A stretch of DNA of 64,000 nt. It comes from Rugalucina vietnamica. Its lineage: Eukaryota > Mollusca > Bivalvia > Lucinida > Lucinidae. Below, one piece after another: positions 20,723 to 31,603 of the stretch (position 1 is its first letter; each line of letters begins with the position of its first letter). The stretch is from the NCBI GenBank assembly GCA_964017185.1, contig OZ024869.1, forward strand, positions 54,896,761-54,960,760. Direction: 5' to 3'. A model generated the notes under the pieces. It did no database searches and was not told the origin of the DNA. It worked only from the letters and a program-made list of their open reading frames with translations. The position numbers and the translations under genes are program-made.

Positions 20723-22330
20723 GCTGAGCTTATAGAATGGCCATGATCCGGCGTCCGTCCGTCGTCCACAATTTCAAAGATCGATTTCTCTGAAACCGCT
20801 ATGCCAATCATGTTGAAATTTTATGTGGAGCCTCCTTGGGTAGTGGCATTGAAATATTGTTCGCGATATCTTGGTCACATGAGCAAGATGGCCGCCACGC
20901 CCAAACATGGTAAAAACCACTCAAAAATCTTCTCCAGAACCGGTGGGCCGATTTCCACTCAACTTGGTATGTAGCATCGGGGACTTCAGCCCATCATAGT
21001 TTGATAAAATGATGACCCTTGGATGACCTTGACCTATTTTACGGCAAGGTCAAATTCGGAAACATAGGCTTGTACATGGGAAGTGAAAACTATGGATTTT
21101 TTGAAAACTATTGCAGCCTGAGGCCTGAAAAGTGGTAGATGCAAACAACTAATGGAGTAGATGAAGGTTTGTGATTAATTTAGGTAAAGGTCATGTCTTG
21201 ACCTTGGCCAGTCTGTTGTCCATACACACTTTTCAAAGACCTTCTTCTCTGAAACTGCTTGGCCAATCGAAGTGAAATTTTATGTGGAGCATCCATGGGT
21301 AGAGTAGACGAAAGTTTGATCGCGAAATCCAGGTCACATGACCAAGATGGCCGCCATATGGTAAAAACACTCAAAAATCTTCTCCAGAACCGGCAGGCCG
21401 ATTTTCATGAAACTTGGTATGTAGCATTTGGGACTCCAGCCCATCATAGTTTGATCAAATGATGACCCTAGCATGACCTTGACCTATTTTACGGCAAGGT
21501 CAATTTTGTAAACATAGGCTTTTACATGGGAAAAAGTGAAAATTATGGATTTTTTGAAAAGTATTTCAGCCGGAGGCCTGAAAAATGACAAATGCAAAAC
21601 AACTAATGAAAGTATGTAATTAATTTAGGTCAAGGTCATCTCTTGACCTTGACCTGTCTGTCGTCCATACACACTTTTCAAAGATCTTCTTCTCTGAAAC
21701 TGCTTGGCCGATCAGAGTGTAATTTTATGTGGAGCGTGCATGGGTAGGGGGAACGAAAGTTTGATCGCAAAGTTCGGGTCACGTGACCAAGATGGCCGCC
21801 ATGCCCAACTATGGTAAAAACCACTCAAAAATCTTCTCCAGAACAGTCTGGCCGATTTTCGCGAAACTTGGCATGTAGCATTTGGGACTCCAGCCCATCA
21901 TAGTTTGTTGAAATGATGACCCTAGGATGACCTTGACCTATTTTACGGCAAGGTCAATTTTGGAAACATAGGCTTTTACATGGGAAAAGGCGAAAACAAT
22001 GGATATTTTGGAAACTGTTGCAGCCTGAGACCTGAAAGTTGCTAGATGCAGACAACTAATGGAGTCAGTGAAGGTAAGTAATTAATGAAGACCAAGGTCA
22101 TGTCTTGACCTTGACCCAAGGTCATTTAAATATCAAAATTATAATTATGGTTTTCTCAGAAATCACTGGGTTTGGAAACTATTGCAGCCGGAGACCTGAA
22201 ACTTTGCAGATGCAGACAACTTATGAAGTCAATAAAGGTGTGTGAGTATTCAAGGTCAAGGTCATTTCATGATGACTTAATACTCCAAGATCAGGCTTCA
22301 GGTGAGCGTTCTCAGGACCAATGGTCCTCT
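20723..22330 (+). mobile_element. T element, 1.6 kb, inserted in the minisatellite
   Basis: It starts GCTGAGCTTATAGAATGGCC, has the GGCGTCCGTCCGTCGTCC block, then three units of about 450 bp. Each unit has TTCTCTGAAACxGCTTGGCC, CCAAGATGGCCGCCAT, AAAAATCTTCTCCAGAACC and TGACCTTGACCTATTTTACG. It ends CAGGTGAGCG...GGACCAATGGTCCTCT. GGTTA is present on both sides (20718-20722, 22331-22335) where the minisatellite resumes, consistent with a short target duplication. It is non-coding. Other T pieces are at 30084, 33000, 34760 and 36700. Confidence 0.8.
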
Positions 22331-22746
22331 GGTTAACTATTCTGACTCACCAACCACCTGACTACTGGTTAACTATTCTGACTCACCAACCACCTGACTA
22401 CTGGTTAAATATTCTGACTGACCAACCACCTGACTACTGATTAACTATTCTGACTGACCAACCAGCTGACTACTGGTTAACTATTCCGATTGACCAACCA
22501 CCTGAATACTGGTTAACTATTCTGACTGACCAACCACCTGACTACTGGTTAACTATTCTGACTGACCAACCACCTGACTACTGATTAACTATTCTGACTG
22601 ACCAACCACCTGACTACTGGTTAACTATTTCTATTCTGACTGACCAACCACCTGACTACTGGTTAACTATTCTGACTGACCAACCACCTGAATACTGCTG
22701 AACTATTCCGATTGACCAACCACCTGAATACTGGTTAATCAGTTGG
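22331..22746 (+). repeat. 36-bp minisatellite, right block
   Basis: The same unit resumes in register after the T element (about 11 units) and degrades after 22690. Hence the array is older than the T insertion, although unit turnover may have continued since. Confidence 0.9.
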
Positions 22747-22749
22747 TTC

Positions 22750-22752
<3 letters not shown>

Positions 22753-22783
<31 letters not shown>

Positions 22784-23022
22784 ATTCAGTTTTACGTCCC
22801 TTTCAAGCTTTTTCACTCATATCGAGACGAATCAATCGGTAGGTGGGGCGAAAACCGGAGTACCCGGGGAAAAAACACCTGGCACACCCGCAAGCAGAAC
22901 ATGGCTTGTCTCACATATGAATTCGTGCCCCGTGCGAGGCGCGAACCCACATCGGTGAGATGATCGAATGATCAAGAGCACTGAAGTCAGCGACCTTAAC
23001 CACTCGGCCACGGGGGCCGCCC
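22753..23022 (-). mobile_element. tRNA-derived SINE with 8-bp target duplication
   Basis: On the minus strand it begins GCGGCCCCCGTGGCCGAGTG (tRNA-Ser/Leu-like A box) and has a B-box-like GGGTTCGCGCC about 60 bp on. A conserved body follows (GAGACAAGCCATGTTCTGC, TTGCGGGTGTGCCAGGTG), ending in a 30-base A tail, read as T30 at 22753-22782. GGTTCTGA is duplicated at 22745-22752 and 23023-23030. It is transcribed by pol III and moved by LINE machinery (established for such SINEs). A sibling is at 49300. Confidence 0.9.
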
Positions 23023-23040
23023 GGTTCTGAATCTGCCCAG

Positions 23041-23195
23041 GAAACACGCATTACGAAAACTTACTCATGCAATATACAGAGATTTTCTAAGTTATAATAA
23101 AGGGACATTTTCAGTAGAAAATGTTTAATATTTTTCTTATTTTTGCTCAAAGCATAGATTGTGGGTACTCGTTAGAACCGCCTCGCAGGTATTAC
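23041..23195. mobile_element. Palindromic R repeat, truncated copy
   Basis: CATTACGAAAACTTACTCATG to GCTCAAAGCATAGATTGTGG and GTACTCGTTAGAACCGCC. It stops at the hairpin centre, so only one arm remains. Confidence 0.6.
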
Positions 23196-23208
23196 ATGGA
23201 AATGTTAT

Positions 23209-23395
23209 CTTGATGGTTTAGTCAAACCATCAAGTATATGAGCCTGAATTGTTTACTTAGGTGGTAAGACTGTCAAGCATATTTGGAGATAATAACGTCG
23301 TAATGTTGGGTAGAAGTTTCATTACATTGAGACAACGTCCCGGTATGTTCATAGCTTTTAACTGGAACGTAAAGAAACAATTCAAATAAACATAT
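23209..23395 (+). repeat. S repeat, diverged
   Basis: GTTTAGTCAAACCATCAAG through TTTTAACTGGAACGTAAAG and a CAAATAAA tail; about three-quarters of S with scattered changes. The palindromic MITE at 23396 landed just after its tail. Confidence 0.65.
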
Positions 23396-23605
23396 GAGCC
23401 GCTGCATAAGGAAACCCAACACTTTGCATATGCGAAAATAAAGGCGCAGAGCAGTTCGCGGTAACCGCGAAGCTGATCAGCGCCTTTGTTTTCGCTACAC
23501 AGATAGTACTATCCATCTTCTAGCCTTTTTCTGTGACTGTACAGCCCGGTTTGTGTCGGACCTGGCCGGAAACCCAAATTGTTGTGTTTTCTCACGCACA
23601 GGCTC
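23396..23605. mobile_element. Palindromic MITE (G family), copy 1
   Basis: The TIRs GAGCCGCTGCATAAGGAAAC and the inverse are flanked by ATAT on both sides. A long hairpin lies off-centre: left arm AAATAAAGGCGCAGAGCAG with TTCGCGGT, right arm ACCGCGAAGCTGATCAGCGC with CTTTGTTTTCG. Other copies are at 27671, 53896 and 62824. Frames translating as 'ADQLRGNREADQRLCFR' come from this hairpin and do not mark a gene. Confidence 0.8.
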
Positions 23606-23704
23606 ATATACCTGTTATAGCGAACCGCGTCGGATAGAGAACAGGAAACAACCACCTAGATTAGTAGCATGGCAATCGCAATCCAAATTCAAAGCAGGAG
23701 TGGT

Positions 23705-24025
23705 CAGAGGGGAATAAGGGCTTCCGCGCATTGAGGCCTAGGGGAAATAGCTTGGCTGTTTGTGCCCCCAGGCTTCTAAACACGGACTGGCCATCTGATT
23801 ACTGGTTAAGCGCTCATGCCAGAGCCTGCCCAGGAAAAGTGGTTTAGTCAAACCATCCATACATATAAGCCTTATTGTCATAATTGGGTGGTTATATTTA
23901 AGGAGCACATTTTGAGTGTCATGACATCCAAATTTTGGGTAAAAACCTCGTAAATGGAAGCAAAGTCCCGACATGACTATTGCTGTTGACTGGGCCGTGA
24001 AACATCAATTCAAACAAATTCAAAG
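23705..24025 (+). repeat. S repeat, near full length
   Basis: GGCCTAGGGGAAATAGC, TTGTGCCCCCAGGC, CCATCTGATTACTGGTTAAG, GCCTGCCCAGGAAAAGTGG, CATCCATACATATAAGCC and the GTTGACTGGGCCGTGAAAC end follow each other in order. Confidence 0.8.
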
Positions 24026-24320
24026 CACATATATTCCTGTGCATGTAATGAGGAGAACTCAGAAAAAAGGATTTCTCAAGACGCAGCACAATCATTAGAA
24101 ATTCAATTACTCGAGACAGTGTCGGGATGTAGTTACGTTAAATTATATGCTGGAAGCACAAAGACGTTATTAATCGGTATCTCTTGCTGAGAAATTTGAT
24201 AATACATCCTATTTATCCATGTAAATGTAAGAGACTGCGGCCCAGACATAAACATGAAAATATTATTTTGAAACAGTCTGAGTTGGTTTAAGAATAGTAC
24301 AAAGCCTGTTGCGGTTTCAT
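24026..24320. other. No recognised feature
   Basis: Non-coding, unmatched. Confidence 0.35.
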
Positions 24321-24446
24321 ATTTGCTTTAGATGTTTACTTTGGTGGCTATATGCAAAGTACATTTATGATAAAATGGAGGCAACGTATCGACATGACTC
24401 TAGCTGTTGCTTGGGGCGTAAATGAACAAATCAAACAAATAAACAC
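24321..24446 (+). repeat. S repeat, partial and diverged
   Basis: GATAAAATGGAGGCAACGTA, TCGACATGACTCTAGCTGTT and a CAAATCAAACAAATAAA tail mark the 3' half of an older S copy. Confidence 0.6.
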
Positions 24447-24734
24447 GATTAAATGCTTAAAAAATGCATTCGATCTCATTCGATCTTATATCGTGTATAT
24501 AATGTATATGAGGATTCGATACACATAAAGTCCTCCTTACATAAAGCTTGCAACCGATTCGCGACCGCTTCGCGACTAAAAATCTCTGAGATCGCGGAGA
24601 GGTTGCAAAGATATCTGTGTTCGTCTTTGCTTGAGAGTTTATGCTTTGCTCTTTGTGATTATCCCCAGCCAGAAAGTGGTTCATCCGCGTGGTATTTGCA
24701 AGTCTTAAACATTCCTGTTGCTTTGCACCTTGAT

Positions 24735-25904
24735 AACAAGTAGCCCAAGGGCAACGATTGCCAATGATCCCCAGGGTGGGGCTATTTTTGGGCCCAAGGG
24801 CATGGTTGGCAGGATTTATAAAGAGGACCAATACGCATTGCCACATACAAAATATGAAAGTTCTGGGCCTTGTGGTTTCGGAGAAGATTTTTTTATACTT
24901 TACCCATCACGCCCCCGGGGCGTGCCCTGTATGGACCCAGGGGCATGGTTGGCAGGATTTATAATGAGGACCACTATACATTGCTACACACAAAATAAGA
25001 CCGCTCTGGGCCTTTTGGTTTCGGAGAAGAAGATTTTTTTCCCTTTGTAAGTCTATTGGAGAAAATGACAACCGGGGCGGGGCCATTTTTGACCCCAGGG
25101 TCATGGTTGGCAGGATTTATAAAGAGGACCACTACACATTGCTACATACAAAATATGAAAGGTCTGGGCCTTATGGTTTTGGAGAAGAAGAATTTTTTTA
25201 TGTTTTTCCATGACGCCCCGGGGCGTGCCCTGTATGGACCCCAGGGGCATGGTTGGCAGGATTTATAAAGAGGACCACTATACATTGCTACAAACAAAAT
25301 ATGAAAGCTCTGGGCCTTGTGGTTTCGGAGAAGAAGATTTTTTATGTTTTTCCCATTGCAAGTCTATGGGAGCTAATGACCCCCAGGGCGGGATTATTTT
25401 CGACCCCAGGGGCATGGTTGGCAGGATTTATAAAGAGGACCAATACACATTGCTACATACAAAATATGAAAGCTCTGGGCCTTGTGGTTTTGGAGAAGAA
25501 GATTGTTTTATGTCTTTCCCATGACGCCTCCGGGGCGGGGCCTGTATGGACCCCAGGGGCACGGTTGGCAGGATTTATAAAGAGGACAACTATACATTGC
25601 TACAACAAAATATGAAAGCTCTGGGCCTTGTGGTTTCTAAGAAGAAGATTTTTAATGTTTTTTTCCCATTGTAAGTCTATGGGAGCTATCTGTTGCCATG
25701 GAAACCAGAGTTCCAATCTGACCTGGCCGAAAACCTAATGCAACCTTTCCACCACCCCAATGGTGCGTCAGATAAAATTTGATCGCAATTAGCTGACTAG
25801 TTGTGGAGATATTTGTATTTGAAAGTGTGGACGGACGCACGCACGGACGACGGCTCGACTACTATACTATAAGCTCACCTGTGAGCCTTCGGCTCAGGTG
25901 AGCT
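24735..25904 (+). repeat. Modular tandem element ending in a hairpin
   Basis: About seven units of ~150 bp alternate two versions. One has CGCCCCGGGGCGTGCCCTGT and the other has GTAAGTCTATGGGAGC with GACCCCCAGGGCGGG. All share GGGGCATGGTTGGCAGGAT, TTATAAAGAGGACCA, ACAAAATATGAAAG and CTGGGCCTTGTGGTTTCGG. It ends with a GGACGGACGCACGCACGGACG block and the hairpin AGCTCACCTG...CAGGTGAGCT (25872-25904). The many 60- to 120-codon frames are unit translations. The same hairpin heads the T element at 30084. Confidence 0.8.
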
Positions 25905-26046
25905 AAATTACTGCCAAGTCGTGTGTCATTGACCATCTGAGCACGCTTTCTCTTTAGCCACTTGTCTTCCACATCATATACCAAGATGCACAGTTCCTCT
26001 TTTTCTATTCTTTTACGATTGATTGTCTGTTGCAATGAATGATAAA

Positions 26047-26410
26047 AAGGTAAAAGTAGGCAATGATCAGGAAATGGCGCAATCAGAAAGAAATTCCCAC
26101 TCCAAAACCGGAAATGGGAAAAGCTAAATAGACAAATAGGGTTCTTACACTAAGAGAATGTATCGTAAGTCGAGTGAGCAGCTATTTCCCAATAGGCGTC
26201 TACTCAAGTTACCCGAACAACTTGATATATGAAAACGCACACAAAGTGCAAATGGCACAAAAATTCAACACCAAAACATAAAACTATTAGAACCATATCA
26301 TGTAAAACATATTTACCTTATCCCCAAAACATAAAACAATTAGAACCATATCATGTAAAACATATTCACCATATCCCCAAAACATAAAACAATTAGAACA
26401 AATTGACACC
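26047..26410 (+). repeat. Retroelement 3'-tail (P1) with 62-bp tandem repeat
   Basis: It begins at the shared 3' end (AGGTAAAAGTAGGCAATGATC on the plus strand) and extends beyond the usual tail to ACACCAAAACATAAAAC. From 26275 a ~62-bp unit (CCAAAACATAAAACAATTAG...) is repeated two and a half times. Confidence 0.75.
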
Positions 26411-26734
26411 ATTCGCAGACACTCAAAATTTGCATCCTCAGAATATCAAAGGTTAATTTAAGGTGAGAAATATCAACGCTCACAAAATTTGTTCAAGACT
26501 AGAAACAAAATCACACCGTCCCAATAAACCCGCTGTGCCAAGGGTCAACAAGGTCATGTTTGCTAGCCCTCTGCAGACCACACCCCTGAAGGAACCTTTA
26601 AGACCTTCCAATGGATCAACCATCCTTGCTAAACGTGATATAACTCAACATACATATTGCCACTGACTAGATCCTTTTTACAAATCTACTTTCACGTCAG
26701 ATGTACGCGAGTAATTGACCTCAAGGTAGATCTG
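26411..26734. other. No recognised gene
   Basis: A 67-codon plus frame (26463-26666) has no recognisable domain. Confidence 0.3.
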
Positions 26735-26995
26735 TGCCTGCCCGCGAAAAGTAGTTTCAAGTCAAACCAGCCATATGAGTCTTAGTGGCTTACTTGGGTG
26801 GTTATTTGTTTTAAGTTGGAACCTTAAATTTAAGTGCATCGTTTCCTGGTCCCTCTGTTCTTACTATAATCATATGAAGCACTTTTTTATATCATCTTAA
26901 TTTTTGGTTTAAGTCTCATAAAATGGAGGCAACGTCCCGACATGACCATAGCAGTTGACTGGGACGTTAAGCATTAATTAATTCAGACATGAAAA
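26735..26995 (+). repeat. S repeat carrying a P2 scrap
   Basis: S sequence runs from CTGCCCGCGAAAAGTAG, but between GGTTATTTGTTTTAAG and TCATATGAAGCAC lies a ~65-bp P2 piece (CCTTAAATTTAAGTGCATCG, TTTCCTGGTCCCTCTG). S then continues to GGGACGTTAAGCATTAATT. A similar GGTTATTTGTCTCAAG junction is at 51262, so this may be an S subfamily with an exchanged segment. Confidence 0.6.
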
Positions 26996-27270
26996 CAATT
27001 TCATTCCGACTCTGTAACTAAAGAAATCTTGACATTACATTCTGCCATTCACTAGAGTGAAGCAATGCAAAGTACATGTATAATAATTGAAGTTTATTTG
27101 AAAAAAAAAATATGAAAGCCACAGAAGAATGAAAGAAACTCAAGAAAAAAGAAACAAAATAACAAAGTTAAATTCATTGATGCCTGTCACTACCTCTCAT
27201 TGGGTTTCTTCAGCATTATGTACGATCTTTTGTTAGAAACCTAGACCTTTCTTCCTGTATAATTCTTTAC
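26996..27270. other. No recognised feature
   Basis: A-rich, non-coding. Confidence 0.35.
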
Positions 27271-27522
27271 AACTTTTATTTTATGTCGAATGCTAGGCCC
27301 GAGTCTGCCAACGTAAGCGTCCATACCGTTTGTTTCGTATATACCAAGGTGTTAAAAGCACTGGAACAGCCTTTGTACGGTGCCACTTTTCCACATTTTA
27401 TGTCGAATGCTAGGCCCGAGTCGGCCAACGTAAGCGTTCAAACCATTTGTTTCGTTCTATATACCAAGGTGTTAAAAGCACTGGAACAGCCTTTGTACGG
27501 TGCCACTTTTCCACATTGCCAG
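27271..27522 (+). repeat. ~125-bp tandem duplication
   Basis: ATGTCGAATGCTAGGCCCGA to GGTGCCACTTTTCCACAT occurs twice in tandem. A third, diverged end (AAGTTGTTAAAAGCACTGG, 28075) lies beyond the MITE at 27671. Open in one plus frame over both units (96 codons), which I read as chance. Confidence 0.75.
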
Positions 27523-27670
27523 AGAACTTTACTGTTGATTGAAGTTTTGTTTTCTGGTCTGGCGAAGACATGAAAGAATAGCGATGGCCATTCCTACATG
27601 TCTATTATGGAGTTTGACGAGTTTGCCAACTACTGATGTACGCCATTTTCCTTCCAGAGAGTGTATATTT

Positions 27671-27905
27671 GAGCCTGTGCATGAGAAAACCAACAATTTG
27701 CATAAGCGAAAACAAAGGCGCAGATCAGCTTCGCGGTAACCGCGAAGCTGATCAGCGCCTTTGTTTTCGCTACTCGGATAGTACAATTCCTCTTCTTTCT
27801 AAATCCAAAATTTCAAGTTTCTAGCTCTTTTCTGAGCTTGTACAGGCCGGTTTGTGTCGGACCTGGTCGGATACCCCGAAGACCGGTTTTCTCGCGTCGC
27901 GGCTC
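27671..27905. mobile_element. Palindromic MITE (G family), copy 2
   Basis: TIRs GAGCCTGTGCATGAGAAAAC and inverse, more diverged on the right (ACCGGTTTTCTCGCGTCGCG). The central hairpin is intact: CGAAAACAAAGGCGCAGATC...CAGCGCCTTTGTTTTCG, with arms CGCGGT/ACCGCG around an unpaired A. Confidence 0.8.
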
Positions 27906-28277
27906 TTATGGCATCAGCAGCAATGTTTCTGGATTTCTATGGTACATTGGCTCTTCGTGTACATGTACAAGCAGTTTTTTAAGTTTGTTCACATGTATCG
28001 TCCTAACATTCTTTTATCATTTATACATGAATGCTTGGCAGAACCGAAGCATTCATACCTTTTGTTAAAGATACTAAGTTGTTAAAAGCACTGGAACAGT
28101 TCTTTTGTGGTTTTCCTCCTTAATGTTCAGCTTTCGGTTTTGGTAATGACACGCAGAAGGCTTAAACAAAAGCTCCCATAAAACTTCAACCTCATCAGTC
28201 TTGGGATTTTAAAGCCTTGGGGAAATCCGTGGAATACATACGTTTCACGGACTGTGCTGCAAGTAAAGGTAGTAGAT

Positions 28278-28436
28278 TGGAATATGGGCTCCGCCCATTG
28301 AGTCCATGAGAATTATATGGTCTGCTTGTGTCAACTTGCAAGGTTTATTTAATTACCCTCTGGCCATCAGATTACTGGGCAACTGCTTAGGCCTGCTCCC
28401 GCCCAGTAAAAGTGGTTCAAGTGATACCATCCATAC
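28278..28436 (+). repeat. S repeat, 5' half
   Basis: GGGCTCCGCCCATTGAGTCC through CATCAGATTACTGGGCAAC to GATACCATCCATAC; it lacks the 3' half. Confidence 0.65.
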
Positions 28437-30083
28437 ATTAAAGACATAGTGGGTTACTTGTGATATGAATATGCCCAAATGCTAAACGACAAACTACGTG
28501 TACCTGTATAAGAACTGTCTTATCTTACCTGCTATTATTTAATCATTTGGCATTGCGCGTATTTTTTCTAACCCCTTTGTGCAATATTTTTGTGTTTGTT
28601 TCTGTTAGATATGTCGCTAAAGGCACTGTTTCTGTTAGACATGTGGCTAAAGGCACTATCACAATAACTGCATTTGTATGTTTTTGTTCTCCCTCGTCAG
28701 CAATTCTTATGTGACGATTGAACTATATATGATGATTTTCGAAAGTTGGTACTATCTTGGAGGGTTTGTTTCCGTGAATTAAAACAACATGAGTTTTGAA
28801 AACATAAACAGTTGATATGTGAAAAGATGCATTTTTAAACCACCAAAATTTGTAAATATAGGTGATTTGTTTTCAAATTCTGATTTGATATATTCTTCCT
28901 TACTTCAAATTATTTCTGAAAAAAAAAGAAAAAGAAAAAAAGGGTCGTTATATATGTAATTAGCGGACAGGGCGCTTAACATTTTAACATAACTTTAAGT
29001 AGTTAAGGTAACTTGATATCGTTCTAATTAACACACACTACGAATGCAATCAACACATGGACTGCTGAAATAACCATGTCAAAATATGAATGATGATGTC
29101 ATTGATCAGAAGAGGTCCATTCGTTTACAACTAGTGTTTTGATATGGTATTCATGTGTGAATTTGGTGTTAAATACTAATGTGTTAGTCGAGCCTTGTGC
29201 TTTTATGAACATATTTCTCGAAAACGTCCAGAGTGTGTGCTTATTGGAGCAAGTGCACTAATAAGAACGAATATCGTATTATTTTATCATACACGTTATC
29301 ATTTTTTTTACACTTTGAACTCTGAATATGTTAGACAAATAATCATTTGAAATTGTAAATGAAAATCTAGGTGATGCCAAATACCTTTTGGGCTGTATAA
29401 AAGTATGTAATCATAAACATGTTTTCATCACATCGAACAAAAAGTTTATTAAATCAAAACGGGGTTAGTCTTCCTGAAACATGGTTCTTTAGCAGGAAAC
29501 ATGGCGTTCGGTAGTCTTAGCATTGGATTCCTTCGAGCCTTGTGCAGTTTTCGACCTTGGTGTGGCTTGTTTATACAAAATGTGTCCTCTTAATCCACGC
29601 GCCTTGGTTACCACACTCTTCAGCAGATGAACTTGACGTTGGTGCTTGGTTTGGTTGACATTTTTTTAAGAATAGCATTTTGGCAAATAATAAACGTTTC
29701 GTGCAAAGCATTACACACATGTATGTGACAGTTGGCTGGACTGTGGAGTAACCTGCCCCCTATCATACTGAATCTGATTTGGTAAACAATTTCACGAAAA
29801 TCGAAATTTAGTACCACGTTAGACAACTGGTCCAGGAAACTTTTGTATTACAGAGTTTCACAGCCAGCGCAACTCCTCATTATAACTTCAAGAACTTTTT
29901 GTGGTATCAATTGATTCATTTGAAATTCGGTATAGATGTAGCTGAGCCATTTTTGGCTCGCTCGCCAAGAATTGGAAAGCTAGTTCCGGCCATGCGTTCG
30001 TTTGGCAAAACTCTAACACATCTCCCAATCTTACTCAGTGTTCGACCCAAAACTTCTCGGCCCAGACGCATCAGCCCACATTT
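28437..30083. other. 1.6 kb largely free of repeats
   Basis: There is one 30-bp direct duplication (TTTCTGTTAGATATGTCGC... at about 28597 and 28628) and an A-rich patch (28920). The 68-codon minus frame at 29620-29826 has no recognised domain. I see no splice-flanked exon. Confidence 0.4.
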
Positions 30084-30900
30084 AGCTCACCTGAGCCAAT
30101 AGGCTCACAAGGTGAGCTTATAGGATGACCATGATCCGGCGTCCGTCCGTCGGCGACCACTATTTCAAAGTTCATCTTCTCTGAAACCTCTTGGACAATC
30201 TAAGCCAAATTTTACATGAAGTATCTATAGGAAAGGGGAACCACTGTGTTTATAAATAATTCAGGTCACATGACCAAGATGGCCGCCATGCCCATATATG
30301 TTAAAAACCCTTCAAAAATCTTCTCTAGAACCACTGGATTCATTTCAACGAAACTTGGCATGAAGCATTGGGGACTAAAGTACTACAATATGTTTATAAA
30401 TCATGACCCTGTGATGACCTTGACCTATTTTACGGCAAGGTCAGCATATGTTGCCCATGCATTTGAATGGGGGAAAACTGTTAAAATATCATTTGAAGGG
30501 AATAACTTGCAGGAAATGGGTAAGTGGACTGAAGTTTTATGTTTCTGAAAAACTTGCGACCCCAGGGGTCAGTCTTACTCCACCCTGGGGCAATATACAT
30601 GTATATTACAAAAAATATTCAAAAGATCTTCTTACCGCTTGGCCAATCAAAGCCAAAAATTACATGAAGCATCTACAGGACGGGGAAACGAATGGAACCA
30701 ATGTGTTTATAAATAATCTAGGTCGCATGACCAAGATGGCCGCCATGCCAAAAACCTTCAAAAATCTTCTCCAGAATTGGTGGACCAATTTCAAAGAAAC
30801 TTGGCATGTAGCATCAGTGACCAAAGTACTTCAATGTGTTGAGAAGTTATGACCTTGGTATAACCTGGACGTATTTTACGGCAAGGTCAACATAGGTCGC
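30084..30900 (+). repeat. T element head with two units
   Basis: It begins with the hairpin AGCTCACCTGAGCC...GGCTCACAAGGTGAGCT (30084-30118), then TTATAGGATGACCATGATCC, GGCGTCCGTCCGTCGG and two ~450-bp units with CAAGATGGCCGCCATGCC and CTATTTTACGGCAAGGTCA. Units end in CCCCAGGGGTCAGTC / CCCTGGGGCAATATAC. The 100- and 134-codon frames are unit translations. Confidence 0.75.
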
Positions 30901-31439
30901 CTAAGATGGAATACATTGTATTTCCATCGGTATTCCGTTAAACCTCTCCATACCGACGTGAAGGGTATATATTCAGCCCTTGGTCGAAAATGATAATTCA
31001 GCAAAACTGCAAAACTGTGTTATTTTAACTCATGATAGATCTTTTCTTGCATATATGACATAAACTATAAATATTCTAGTTGTAGAAGTACGCAGAATCA
31101 TAAACTACTTCTTTTTTTCTATGGAAAATTTCAAGGATGTCTATAATTAGATCAAGGGAGACTACTGTAGAATTAGGGACTCAAAGTCGAAAATCGTTTG
31201 TTTTTCTACATAAATTTAAACATTTTAGGCAATTCTATGTGTTTACTGGAAGATCTTCGGTACTGGTACAAATGCATAACAAAAATAATACGATTAGTAG
31301 CAAAATTACATACATGTAGCTGCAAGTCACTTACAAAATCCGCTATCAGTTCGACATTGGTTTAAATGCAACCTATGCTAATCTGTCCGGAAAGTGGAAC
31401 GAGGTAGCGAAGTGGAGCGGAGTGACAGTTAGCCAGCTT

Positions 31440-31603
31440 ATCTGAGGTTGCCTATGCATTTGAATTGGGAAAACTTCAAATGCCATTTTAAGGGGAAAAC
31501 TTGCAGGAAATGGGCAAATGCACTGAATATTTATGATTATGAAAACATTTGGACTTCAGGACCAGTCTGCCCAGGCAGGACCAGTCTGCCCCTGGGCAAT
31601 ATA
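31440..31603 (+). repeat. T element fragment
   Basis: GAGGTTGCCTATGCATTTGA, AACTTGCAGGAAATGGGC and GCCCCTGGGCAATATA match the unit end near 30445-30600. It is interrupted by the TIR sequence that starts at 31604. Confidence 0.6.

Noticed and set aside
19496..22746. CRISPR-like regular repeats
   Set aside because: The units are contiguous with no unique spacers, and the genome is eukaryotic.
22753..22782. T30 as a transcription terminator
   Set aside because: It is the A tail of the minus-strand SINE, enclosed by the GGTTCTGA duplication.
24718..25615. Overlapping plus frames up to 120 codons with GMVGRIYKED repeats
   Set aside because: Translations of the ~150-bp modular repeat in several frames at once.
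27529..27824. Frames containing ENKGADQLRGNREADQ at four loci
   Set aside because: Conservation is that of the MITE hairpin DNA, readable on both strands because it is palindromic, so it is not a protein family.
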